A stretch of DNA of 64,000 nucleotides, from the NCBI GenBank assembly GCA_002878315.1, contig PNIW01000006.1:1-64000 (forward strand), given 5' to 3'. The notes below the pieces were generated by a model, which saw only the letters and a program-made list of their open reading frames with translations, searched no databases and had not been told where the DNA came from. Of the stretch, positions 15,924 through 26,833 are shown piece by piece. Numbering within the stretch: the stretch's first letter is position 1; every line of letters starts with the position of its first letter. Source of the DNA: Mesoaciditoga sp. (GTDB lineage Bacteria; Thermotogota; Thermotogae; Mesoaciditogales; Mesoaciditogaceae). The position numbers and the translations under genes were made by a program.

Positions 15924-16871
15924 ATGTTTTCGAGAGTGTGCGAGATATTAGGCATAGAATATCCGATAATTCAGGGAGGAATGGCCCAGGTGGCCACCGC
16001 CAAACTCGCCGCTGCCGTCTCTGAAGCGGGAGGGTTTGGAATAATAGCGGCTGGTGGAAGAGATCCTGAATGGTTGAGAAGTGAAATAAGAAGGGCAAAA
16101 GAACTTACAAATAAGCCCTTTGGGGTTAACGTTATAGTCTACGAAAAGATGGCGGATGATCTTGTGAACGTTATCATCGAAGAAGGCGTAACGGCCGTAA
16201 CTTTTGGTGCGGGTAATCCATCAAAGTACATTGAACCTCTAAAATCTCATGGGATAAAGGTCATACCCGTTGTGGCATCGGAGGCTTTTGCCAAAAGGCT
16301 CGAATCCTACGGTGTTGATATGGTAATAGCAGAAGGGATGGAATCGGGCGGCCATATTGGAGAGGTAACAACAATGGTGCTTGTGCCGGCAGTTGTTGAG
16401 GCCGTCGAGATCCCCGTTATAGCGGCGGGGGGGATTGCGCGTGGAAGCCAGATAGCCGCTGCCTTTGCGCTCGGTGCCGAAGGCGTTCAGATTGGAACGA
16501 GATTCGTCGCAACACAGGAATGCGAAGTCCATATAAATTACAAAGAAAAAATTCTCAAAGCCTCAACGCGCGACACGCTTGTAACGGGAAGAGTTACGGG
16601 TCATCCGGTAAGGGCATTGAGAAATCCACTTACGAATGCGCTTTTGAAGATAGACGAAAGGGGCGGAAGGCCGGAAGAGATTGAACAACTCGGAAGAGGC
16701 GCTCTGAGAGCCGCCGTTAACGGTGATTTAGACAAAGGCTCATTCATGGCCGGTCAGTCTGCAGGACTTGTAGACGATATTCCAACTGTTAAAGAACTCA
16801 TGAAAAAATTGTGGGATGAAACACTTGAAACAATAGATGCTTTTCGTTCTATAGATGTGGAGGTGAAATGA
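15924..16871 (+). CDS. fabK: Enoyl-ACP reductase II (FMN type)
   Basis: FMN-dependent TIM-barrel enoyl-ACP reductase, replacing FabI. Typical features are YPIIQGGMAQVATAKLAAAV at the N-terminus, the AEGMESGGHIG glycine/His stretch, IAAGGIARG, and ALGAEGVQIGTRF before the phosphate-binding region. GRVTGHPVRALRNPLT is characteristic of FabK rather than nitronate monooxygenases. 315 residues. The stop overlaps the fabD start (ATGATGA). Position in the fab operon confirms the role. Confidence 0.94.
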   Translation: MFSRVCEILGIEYPIIQGGMAQVATAKLAAAVSEAGGFGIIAAGGRDPEWLRSEIRRAKELTNKPFGVNVIVYEKMADDLVNVIIEEGVTAVTFGAGNPSKYIEPLKSHGIKVIPVVASEAFAKRLESYGVDMVIAEGMESGGHIGEVTTMVLVPAVVEAVEIPVIAAGGIARGSQIAAAFALGAEGVQIGTRFVATQECEVHINYKEKILKASTRDTLVTGRVTGHPVRALRNPLTNALLKIDERGGRPEEIEQLGRGALRAAVNGDLDKGSFMAGQSAGLVDDIPTVKELMKKLWDETLETIDAFRSIDVEVK

Positions 16872-17806
16872 TGAACGCTTTGATCTTTCCAGGACAGGGA
16901 TCACAAAAATTGAATATGATGAAAGATTTCTACGATGAATATCCTCAGGCAAGGGAAGTTATGAATAGGGCATGCGACGTGCTCGGATTCGATTTAAAAG
17001 GCCTTATTTTTGGAAATGATGAGCATGAACTCACAAAGACCTACAACGCCCAGCCCGCGCTTCTTACAACCTCGATGATGGTCTTCGAAGTTATAAAATC
17101 GAAGGGCATAAATTTTAACGTTGTCGCAGGACATAGCCTCGGAGAATATTCGGCACTTGTGGCGGCCGGAGTACTTTCTTTCGAAGATGCGCTGAGGGCC
17201 GTGAGATTGCGCGGTGAATTGATGGAAAACGCTGTACCGAGCGGAGCGGGATCGATGATGGCAATTCTTGGACTTTCTCCGGAGAAGATCGAGGAGATAG
17301 TTAGCAATCTGAGTGGCGTCTATATAGCAAATTATAATTCACCGCTACAAACCGTTGTAAGCGGCGAAGTAACTGCCCTCTTGAGTGCCGTTGATATTTT
17401 CAAAAATGCCGGTGCAAAACGTGTCGTTCAGCTCAACGTCTCGGGACCATTCCATTCACCGCTAATGGCACCTGCAAAGGAAAAACTTTCTGAATTCATA
17501 AACAAAATTGAATTTAGAAGGCCGAATGTACCAGTTGTATTCAATGTTACAGGCAAGGTTGCCGGTACCCTTGAAGAGATGAGGATGAATTTGATAAATC
17601 AACTCACGTCGCCTGTTAGGTGGACAGAAAGCGTAAAAACAATGGATGAGATGTGCGTGAACAAATACATAGAGGTTGGATCTGGAAATGTGCTTTGCGG
17701 CCTCGTAAAGAAAATAGTCAACGCAGAAGTTTACTCAACAGATTCAATCGATGAACTGGATAAACTGGAAGGAGTGGTAAAGAATGCCGAAATTGCAGAG
17801 TTCTGA
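16868..17806 (+). CDS. fabD: Malonyl-CoA:ACP transacylase
   Basis: It transfers malonyl groups from CoA to ACP. The nucleophile Ser is in GHSLGEYSAL, the QGSQ oxyanion element is at the N-terminus (IFPGQGSQ), and the catalytic His is in GPFHSPLM. 312 residues is the usual length. It overlaps fabK by four bases and acpP by 23 bases, so the three are translated together. Confidence 0.96.
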   Translation: MMNALIFPGQGSQKLNMMKDFYDEYPQAREVMNRACDVLGFDLKGLIFGNDEHELTKTYNAQPALLTTSMMVFEVIKSKGINFNVVAGHSLGEYSALVAAGVLSFEDALRAVRLRGELMENAVPSGAGSMMAILGLSPEKIEEIVSNLSGVYIANYNSPLQTVVSGEVTALLSAVDIFKNAGAKRVVQLNVSGPFHSPLMAPAKEKLSEFINKIEFRRPNVPVVFNVTGKVAGTLEEMRMNLINQLTSPVRWTESVKTMDEMCVNKYIEVGSGNVLCGLVKKIVNAEVYSTDSIDELDKLEGVVKNAEIAEF

Positions 17807-18032
17807 AGTTTTGGACGAGGTGAAAAAAGCCATAGCGAATCATCTCGGAGTAAGTCTTGATTCAATAAAGGAGAATTCCAAACTCGTAGACGATCTGGGA
17901 GCAGATTCACTTGACCTCGTTGAATTGACGATGGATCTGGAAGAGAAATTTGGAATAAAGATTCCCGACGAAGATATTTCCAAATTGACAGATGTAAAGA
18001 GCGTCGTTGATTACATCGTTTCAAAGCAATAA
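17784..18032 (+). CDS. acpP: Acyl carrier protein
   Basis: An 82-residue acidic protein carrying the phosphopantetheine attachment site GADSLDLVELTM (Ser in DSL). The N-terminus is a little longer than in E. coli ACP. It begins inside the end of fabD (23-base overlap; GGAGTGG binding site nine bases upstream of the ATG) and is the last gene of the fab operon, followed by a strong terminator. No fabG gene lies in the operon. Confidence 0.95.
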   Translation: MPKLQSSEVLDEVKKAIANHLGVSLDSIKENSKLVDDLGADSLDLVELTMDLEEKFGIKIPDEDISKLTDVKSVVDYIVSKQ

Positions 18033-18052
18033 GCAAGATCAATATTTAACGC

Positions 18053-18085
18053 AAGACTTCGTGTTTTTCACGAAGTCTTTCTAAT
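18053..18085 (+). terminator. Intrinsic terminator of the fab operon
   Basis: An 11-bp perfect stem, AAGACTTCGTG (18053-18063) and CACGAAGTCTT (18069-18079), with a TTTTT loop and a TCTAATTT tail, 20 bases after the acpP stop. Confidence 0.9.
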
Positions 18086-18136
18086 TTACAAGAAAAGTAG
18101 TATCATTGATATGACAGAATTGAAAGAAGGCCCTAA

Positions 18137-18763
18137 ATGGATCATTACGTAATAACCATAAGTCATATGATAGGATGCGGTGGGGCCGAAGTTGGAGAGA
18201 AACTCTCAAAAGCCCTGTCCATACCTTTTGTTGACAGAGAGATTTTGAAAAAAGTCGCAGATTATCTTAATATCTCGGAATCAGACCTTAAAGAAAGAGA
18301 AGAAAAATTGGTTTCTTTTTGGGAACAGTTCTTCATATCCGGACCAATGGGGACTCTGACTGTAACGGGCGGTCAAAAATACCTTCCAAGCGATAGGGAA
18401 CTATTTGATCTCGAATCTAAATTCATAAAAGAAATAGCGCAAAAAGGGTCTGCCATCTTTCTTGGTAGGGGTGCTATTTACATATTGCGTGACTTTCCGA
18501 AAAAATTTAGCATCTTTGTTTATGCAGATATGGAAGACAGAATAAAAAGGGTCTGCCAACTTTACAGCATCTCAAGAAAAGAAGCCATCGATATGATAAA
18601 CCAGAATGATCGTGACAGAGAGAGTTACATGAAGACCTTCGTAAAAATTCCGTGGCTTGATCTTAGAACTTACGATCTTTGCATAAACACATCCAGTGTC
18701 GGTTTTGACAATGCTGTCAAATATGTGATCGATGGAATGAATCACAAATTTAAAGAAAAATAA
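18137..18763 (+). CDS. Cytidylate kinase-like family protein
   Basis: A 208-residue P-loop-like protein of the cytidylate kinase-like family (AAA_26 type). Signs are the ISHMIGCGGAEVGEKLSKAL nucleotide-binding start, in which the usual GSGGSEI-type loop is GCGGAEV, then PFVDREILKKVA, FLGRGAIYILRDFP near residue 114, and a RDRESYM stretch. The family resembles Cmk, but its substrate is unproven. It stands alone between two hairpin terminators. An AAGAAGG site lies nine bases before the ATG. Confidence 0.82.
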   Translation: MDHYVITISHMIGCGGAEVGEKLSKALSIPFVDREILKKVADYLNISESDLKEREEKLVSFWEQFFISGPMGTLTVTGGQKYLPSDRELFDLESKFIKEIAQKGSAIFLGRGAIYILRDFPKKFSIFVYADMEDRIKRVCQLYSISRKEAIDMINQNDRDRESYMKTFVKIPWLDLRTYDLCINTSSVGFDNAVKYVIDGMNHKFKEK

Positions 18764-18764
18764 A

Positions 18765-18786
18765 AAGAGAGCTTTTACGCTCTCTT
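18765..18786. terminator. Bidirectional terminator between convergent genes
   Basis: An 8-bp stem, AAGAGAGC (18765-18772) and GCTCTCTT (18779-18786), with loop TTTTAC. It has A-rich sequence before and T-rich sequence after, so it can serve both the kinase-like gene and the minus-strand arabinose operon, whose last stop codon overlaps it. Confidence 0.85.
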
Positions 18787-20326
18787 ATTCTTGATCAAAA
18801 ATGGATGAAGACTTTTCCATTATTTTTTTAGTGCTTTCATAAAGTTCCTTGTATATCTCATAATATTTCCCGTAAACTTCCATATTCTTTTCTTCAGGTT
18901 CTATTTCCTTTCGGAATTTTACCCACTCTTTTATTCTTTCAGGCTTATCTATTACCTTCGTTCCGAGTCCTGCGAGGAAGGCATCTCCAAATGGGGCCTC
19001 CACATCATTTGCAAGTCTTTTCATAGAAAAGCCCGTAACATCCGCAAAGATCTTAATCCAGTATTCAGATTTTGCAACGCCTCCGACGATCCAGCAATCA
19101 TGATTCAATTTTATTCCGGATTTTATGGCAACTTCCATGTTATGTTTTAGAGAATATGCTGCCGCCTCCAACATAGCCTTATAAACATGTGATCTTGTGT
19201 GGTACAAACTTAACCCAAATACAATGCCTCTTGCGTCCGGATCCCATATTGGCGATCTTTCTCCCATAAAGTATGGTAACACGATCACGCCATCGCTTCC
19301 TGCTGGAATATTTTTTGTCTCTAATTCGAGCAAAGTGTAAGATGGAATGCCTGTCTTTTCGCTTACCTCTTTTTCGTACTTTCCAAAATTGTCTCTAAAC
19401 CATCTTGCAAGTTCGCCGGAAGTCGCTCCTCCACCGAAAGTGTAGATCAATTTATCATCATAAACAACGTAAGGATAACTCACAAGTTCCGGAGTTAGAT
19501 ACTTTCCATCGTGGACAGTTCCCCAGCACATCGAGGTTCCTGCCATCGCTACATGTTCTCCTTCGAATAAAGCGCCCGCGCTTAACTGTGCAACCGGCGC
19601 ATCTATTCCTCCAGCAATAACTGGCGTTCCCTCCATCAAGCCTGTCAAATCGGCGTATTGTTTGTTCAAATATCCCATTACATCGGAAGATTTGAAAATT
19701 CTCTGGGGCAATTTTTGTATATCTATGCCGAGAATCTTGCCCATCTCTTCTGACCATGTCTTCTTTCGTATATCAAAAATTCCTCCGATATTTCCGGCAG
19801 AAGTGTAATCAGTCCCGAGAGTTGAGGTCATTTGGTATATCACAAAATCCTTTGGCGTTACAAACTGGTATGTTCTTTTCCAAACATCAGGAAGGTTGTC
19901 TCTTATCCACATTATCTTCGTAAATCCAAAGTAAGAATCAACATAATTTCCTGTTATCCCAAAGATTTTATCTTTTGGTACATTATCTTTAACCCACTTT
20001 GTCTCCTTTTTTGCACGCCTGTCCATCCATATAAGACATGGATAAAGAGGCTCGACGTTTTTGTCTACGGGTATTCCAGAGCCACCGTAAAGGCCACTTA
20101 TGGCGATCCCGGCTACCTCTTTTGGAGAAATATTTGCCTTAGAAAATGATTCTTTTACCGTTTCTATAACTGCCTTTACCCACACACCGGGCCATTGTTC
20201 GGCCCATGACGGGCGCGGGGTTATAACTTTGTATTCTCGAAAACTTTCTGATATCAACTTTCCCTTTTCATCAACGACTATTGTCTTGGTTCCCTGAGTT
20301 CCTATGTCCGTTCCCATTAAATACAT
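18785..20326 (-). CDS. FGGY-family pentulose kinase, probable L-ribulokinase
   Basis: Sugar kinase of the FGGY family: ATP/sugar motif MGTDIGTQGTKTIVVD at the N-terminus, WMDRRA near residue 105, and the adenosine-binding GGATSGELARWF and GGVAKSEYW regions. By sequence it could be called a xylulokinase. Because it follows araD and araA in one operon, L-ribulose is the more likely substrate. The ATG at 20326 lies six bases after AGAGGTGA; a GTG at 20335 lies within that binding site and is rejected. 513 residues. Last gene of the operon. Confidence 0.85.
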   Translation of the reverse strand: MYLMGTDIGTQGTKTIVVDEKGKLISESFREYKVITPRPSWAEQWPGVWVKAVIETVKESFSKANISPKEVAGIAISGLYGGSGIPVDKNVEPLYPCLIWMDRRAKKETKWVKDNVPKDKIFGITGNYVDSYFGFTKIMWIRDNLPDVWKRTYQFVTPKDFVIYQMTSTLGTDYTSAGNIGGIFDIRKKTWSEEMGKILGIDIQKLPQRIFKSSDVMGYLNKQYADLTGLMEGTPVIAGGIDAPVAQLSAGALFEGEHVAMAGTSMCWGTVHDGKYLTPELVSYPYVVYDDKLIYTFGGGATSGELARWFRDNFGKYEKEVSEKTGIPSYTLLELETKNIPAGSDGVIVLPYFMGERSPIWDPDARGIVFGLSLYHTRSHVYKAMLEAAAYSLKHNMEVAIKSGIKLNHDCWIVGGVAKSEYWIKIFADVTGFSMKRLANDVEAPFGDAFLAGLGTKVIDKPERIKEWVKFRKEIEPEEKNMEVYGKYYEIYKELYESTKKIMEKSSSIFDQE

Positions 20327-20331
20327 TATCT

Positions 20332-20970
20332 TCACCTCTGTCCGTAATGTGTTTGGTGATAATCGTAAAGCCTCTGAACTTCTTTATTATCTAAAGGCTC
20401 GGGCTTTCCCATTGTCCTTGCAAAATACGCGGTCTTTGCAACTTCTTCCAAGAAGATAGCCTCTCGTAGAGTACTTTTGAGATCTCTTCCAAAGACAAGC
20501 ACACCATGCTTTGCAAGCAAGACGGCTCCCGCTTTATTTGCCACCTTTAAAGCTGCCTTTCCTATAGCCTCAGATCCGACCGGTGCGTATTCTGAAACTG
20601 GAATCTCGATTCCGAAAACATCGGCATGGGCTGTGCTGTAGACCGGCAAAGGTTCATTTAAAATCGCAAACGCAGACGCGTATGGAGAGTGAGTATGAAT
20701 TATGCAGCCGATATCTGGCCTGTTTTTGTAAATGTAAAGATGGGTTGCAGTATCAACAGATGGCTTTAACTTCCCATCTATAATTTTTCCATCTAAATCG
20801 ACGACAATGAAATCTTCCGGCCTTAACTCATCGTAAGGAACACCAGATGGTTTTATGACGACATGATCTCCGATTCTTACACTTATGTTTCCGCTTGTGT
20901 ACATCACAAGGCCGTAATTTTCAAGATTGATGTGAGCACTGTGAAGCATTCTTTTGATATCTTCGTACAT
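20332..20970 (-). CDS. araD: L-ribulose-5-phosphate 4-epimerase
   Basis: Class II aldolase-fold zinc enzyme that converts L-ribulose-5-P to D-xylulose-5-P. Visible motifs: TSGNISVR (25-32), KPSGVPYDEL, the zinc-site IHTHSPYASAF (about 91-101) and the later His in LLAKHGVLVFG. The C-terminal HYGQ sequence is typical of AraD. 212 residues. A GAGGTGAT site precedes the ATG. The araD stop lies within the binding site of the downstream kinase gene. Confidence 0.92.
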   Translation of the reverse strand: MYEDIKRMLHSAHINLENYGLVMYTSGNISVRIGDHVVIKPSGVPYDELRPEDFIVVDLDGKIIDGKLKPSVDTATHLYIYKNRPDIGCIIHTHSPYASAFAILNEPLPVYSTAHADVFGIEIPVSEYAPVGSEAIGKAALKVANKAGAVLLAKHGVLVFGRDLKSTLREAIFLEEVAKTAYFARTMGKPEPLDNKEVQRLYDYHQTHYGQR

Positions 20971-20991
20971 TTAATCACCTCTATCAATATT

Positions 20992-22269
20992 TTACCGCAC
21001 CATAACATCAAATCCGATATCCTCTGCCAACCTCAAAATCGTATATCTTTTTCTGATCTCTTTGGCATTTTTGATCGTTTCATCTAAATCCATACTAATA
21101 TTAATATCTTGTAAAGTTGTAGGGGCACCGACTGATTTTAATAAATTTTTTATCTGGTAAGATTCGGGGACATTTTCATAAACCCATTTTTTCAAATAAT
21201 CCCAGTTTGCGATTATGTTTTTTTGCCTTTTCTCTCTTTCGTACTTATTAAAATAAAATTCTCCAATCTCTTCAAAGATCTCATCTGAGATCGGTCCGTA
21301 AACATGTTTTATCCTTTCTAAGTATTCCTGACGTGATTCAAATTTTGCTTTAGCGATCATCTTTTGAACCTCATTACGATCCAATGAAAAGACCTTATGG
21401 TAAATCTCGGTAGCGATTACCTCCGCAACGCCAACAGAACTTCCGTGAAAGGGTGGAATTTGTCCGTTCATAAGGGCCTTTATTTCGATGTAGTGAGCGA
21501 TGTGATGCTCCGCTCCAGATGCCGGTCTTGAATTGCCGACTTTCAGCATGGCTATTCCGGAAAGTACAAGCGCATTCATAACATTTTTGACAGCCGATTT
21601 GTCTCTTGACTTGATCTTGTCAACATTCTGAACACATCTTTCGATGGAATTTCTGACTATATTTGCGATATCTTCCGAAAAGTTTTCTCCGTTCACTACA
21701 CTGCTTACCATCCAGTCCGCAAGGGAGGTATACTTCCCGATGATATCTCCAAAACCAGAAGTTATCATATCGTAAGGCGCGCAAGATAGCACATTGAGAT
21801 CTCCAATTACAAACTGCGGATAAACAGCGTTGTATGTCCGCTTGAATCCATTCACAATCAAAGGAGAAACTGACGATGTGTACCCATCCATCGATGGAGC
21901 CGTCGCGACGATTCCGTAAGGTATCTTCGTTTTGAAACTTACAAATCTTGTCAGATCATTTATCGTGCCCGACCCGATGGCACACAAGAACTCGCTTTGA
22001 GAGTCCATTCTTAAAATTATCTCGCCGAGCGATCTTTCATCCGGAATAAGATGAAACTTATCGAATTTGCAAAGCGTGACATCAAAATCTTTCAAATATT
22101 CTATAACTTCTTTTCCTGCGGCCTTGTAAGTATTTTGATCGCAGACGACGGTTACATTTTTCCTTACGCCTAAATCTTTAAGGACGTAAGGCACATCTTT
22201 CAAAATATTTTCATCAATTAAAATATATTTTATCGGACTTATTGAAATTCCTTCGAATAATTCCGACAC
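20992..22269 (-). CDS. araM: Glycerol-1-phosphate dehydrogenase (AraM/EgsA family)
   Basis: NAD(P)-dependent dehydrogenase that reduces dihydroxyacetone phosphate to sn-glycerol-1-phosphate. Features: AIGSGTINDLTRFVS, APSMDGYTSSVSPL, the metal-site GAEHHIAHYIE and PPFHGSSVGVAE. The length of 425 fits the AraM group, often found in arabinose operons. The start is awkward: the only in-frame candidate is a GTG at 22269 that touches an AAGGAG sequence, and an in-frame stop lies just upstream. A rarer codon about ten residues further in cannot be excluded. Confidence 0.88.
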   Translation of the reverse strand: MSELFEGISISPIKYILIDENILKDVPYVLKDLGVRKNVTVVCDQNTYKAAGKEVIEYLKDFDVTLCKFDKFHLIPDERSLGEIILRMDSQSEFLCAIGSGTINDLTRFVSFKTKIPYGIVATAPSMDGYTSSVSPLIVNGFKRTYNAVYPQFVIGDLNVLSCAPYDMITSGFGDIIGKYTSLADWMVSSVVNGENFSEDIANIVRNSIERCVQNVDKIKSRDKSAVKNVMNALVLSGIAMLKVGNSRPASGAEHHIAHYIEIKALMNGQIPPFHGSSVGVAEVIATEIYHKVFSLDRNEVQKMIAKAKFESRQEYLERIKHVYGPISDEIFEEIGEFYFNKYEREKRQKNIIANWDYLKKWVYENVPESYQIKNLLKSVGAPTTLQDINISMDLDETIKNAKEIRKRYTILRLAEDIGFDVMVR

Positions 22270-22272
22270 TCC

Positions 22273-22380
22273 TTATACAACTCCCTTTTTCAGCAGAATA
22301 TTCGCGTACAGTGCCCTTTCTCCACTTGCAACAATTGCATAACTCTTGGCTGCCACATCATAAAATTCAAGTCTCGGCAT
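22273..22380 (-). CDS. Small ORF in the arabinose operon (35 residues)
   Basis: In the gap between abfA and araM the minus strand has an ATG-to-TAA frame of 35 codons (MPRLEFYDVAAKSYAIVASG and 15 more residues, ending LLKKGVV). It stops four bases before the araM start. There is no strong ribosome binding site (AAAGAAA only). No family recognised; it may be a small protein, a remnant of a longer gene, or chance. Confidence 0.3.
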   Translation of the reverse strand: MPRLEFYDVAAKSYAIVASGERALYANILLKKGVV

Positions 22381-22419
22381 TTTCTTTATTCTGAATGATC
22401 AGACGCTACCGGCAATAAA

Positions 22420-25355
<2,936 letters not shown>

Positions 25356-25376
25356 GTTTATCACTCCAATCTATTT

Positions 25377-26363
25377 TTAAGCACTTTCTCTGATTATTAG
25401 ATCTGAATGGAGCACAACTTCATCTTTGTTTTGTTCATTTGAATCGAAAAGCATCTTAAATGCGATCTCGCCTATTTCGAATTTTTTCATTCTCATCGTC
25501 GTTAGAGATGGACATATAAACGAAGAATAAGAAATATCATCGTACCCTATAACTTTAACCTCTTCCGGAACCTTTATTTTCAATTCTTTTAGAGCTTTTA
25601 TAACTCCCAAAGCCATTAAATCATTGTAAACGAAGATACCATCAAATTCCGTATGACTTGCAACTAAGTCCATAACAGAGTTATATCCACCTTCTATCTC
25701 TATCCCGCCGGTCTTTATAAGAGCATCTTCTACCTGAATACCATTCTTCTGAAGGGCTTTCTTGTAACCCTGACACCTTTCTATTGACGCCGTGTTGTAA
25801 GACTGGGCTCCAACAAAAGCTATTTTCTTGCATCCTTGCTTTATCAAATACTCGGTTGCAATGTTTCCACCTCTTATTCCGTCATCATAAACCATGGGAA
25901 CTTCCAATCCTTCGACATGCCTTCCCATTATTGCGAACGGAATTTCGTATTTCTTAAGATTTAAAATATCATCATATCTTTCCTGGACAGGAGAGATTAA
26001 AAGACCATCAACGCGCCTTTCGATAAGCATTTTTATTCCTTCTGCTTCAGTTTCATAATTTCTGGCAGTATTTGCGAGAATAACATGATATCCATACGCC
26101 TTTGCGGTGGCCTCAACACCTTTTAAAACCTCGGCCCAAAAAGGGTTTGCGTTGTCTTCGATCACAACTCCGACAATGTAACTCTTTTGTCTCTTAAGTG
26201 AAAGTGCAGATTTGTTTGAAACATATCCTAACTTTTTTGCCGCCTCAAGTACCTTTTTCTTTGTTTCCTCATTTATGTCTGGTTTGTCATTTAAAGCGCG
26301 AGAAACTGTATTGACGGAAACACCGGCAATCCTTGCTATGTCTTTAACAGTAACGTAACTCAT
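25377..26363 (-). CDS. LacI-family regulator of the arabinose operon
   Basis: N-terminal helix-turn-helix (VTVKDIARIAGVSVNTVSRA, residues 4-23) with a hinge helix, followed by a periplasmic-binding-protein-like effector domain (GVVIEDNANPFWAEVLKGVE near 65). It is first in the operon with araA, abfA, araM, araD and the FGGY kinase, so arabinose or a derivative is the likely effector. The ATG at 26363 has GGAGG seven bases upstream; the GTG at 26369 abuts the binding site. Operator sequence lies just upstream, which implies autoregulation. Confidence 0.88.
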   Translation of the reverse strand: MSYVTVKDIARIAGVSVNTVSRALNDKPDINEETKKKVLEAAKKLGYVSNKSALSLKRQKSYIVGVVIEDNANPFWAEVLKGVEATAKAYGYHVILANTARNYETEAEGIKMLIERRVDGLLISPVQERYDDILNLKKYEIPFAIMGRHVEGLEVPMVYDDGIRGGNIATEYLIKQGCKKIAFVGAQSYNTASIERCQGYKKALQKNGIQVEDALIKTGGIEIEGGYNSVMDLVASHTEFDGIFVYNDLMALGVIKALKELKIKVPEEVKVIGYDDISYSSFICPSLTTMRMKKFEIGEIAFKMLFDSNEQNKDEVVLHSDLIIRESA

Positions 26364-26378
26364 TATCACCCTCCTAAT

Positions 26379-26398
26379 CGATACCGTTATCGATACCG
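26379..26398. promoter_or_regulatory. Operator of the arabinose regulator
   Basis: CGATACCGTTATCG (26379-26392) is a near-palindrome (CGATA...TATCG), and the motif CGATACCG repeats immediately at 26391-26398. It lies between the regulator's ribosome binding site and a weak minus-strand promoter (TATAAA at plus 26406-26411, TTCGTA 16 bases upstream). A very similar site occurs at 21-34. Confidence 0.65.
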
Positions 26399-26761
26399 AA
26401 AATATTTTATAATATCAAATTAAAATATACGAATTTCTTTTCTGGCAATTTTTGGCTATTTTGGGTTATTTTAGACATTTATAGTTGAAAAATTTTAGAT
26501 ATCATATAATATTGAAAATTATCGACAAATTAATAGTTCAAGGATGTATTAATGTCATTACATAAGAAAATAAGTTTATTTTTACAACAAATCGAGGGAA
26601 TTTTTCACTTCAGAATAATAATTTTGATGAATTTATAACCATTTGTCCACTTTGTTACACGAAATTCGCTTTTAATGGCAGAAAAACTACATTTCGGTTA
26701 GATATGAAGATGTAAAACCTTAAAATAGGCAAAAATAGATTATAATTACCGATAATCGCGT
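26399..26761. other. AT-rich divergent intergenic region
   Basis: About 360 bases between the arabinose regulator and the murQ promoter. Apart from the weak leftward promoter at its left end I see no gene, repeat family or hairpin in it. There are scattered TATAAT-like words and a short run of TTTTGG/ATTTT units near 26450-26475, which in DNA this AT-rich mean little. Confidence 0.6.
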
Positions 26762-26790
26762 TTGATGCTGTATGTAAACATATATATAAT
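26762..26790 (+). promoter_or_regulatory. Sigma70 promoter of the muropeptide operon
   Basis: TTGATG (26762-26767) and TATAAT (26785-26790) are 17 bases apart. The start of transcription would be near 26797, directly before the palindrome at 26799-26814. Confidence 0.8.
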
Positions 26791-26798
26791 TTATGCAT

Positions 26799-26814
26799 AG
26801 TTGTATATATAACT
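26799..26814. promoter_or_regulatory. Candidate GntR/HutC-type operator
   Basis: AGTTGTATATATAACT is palindromic in 14 of 16 positions and sits at the expected transcription start. HutC-type GntR regulators commonly bind TTGTATATACAA-like sites, and such a regulator is encoded in the same operon (34797-35531). The pairing is inferred from position and sequence type. Confidence 0.45.
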
Positions 26815-26833
26815 TTCAGGGGAGGTATATAAA

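Noticed and set aside
26399-26761. Extra promoters and small genes in the long AT-rich gap
   Set aside because: TATAAT-like words occur freely at this base composition and none has a well-spaced -35 except those listed; no ORF with a ribosome binding site was convincing.
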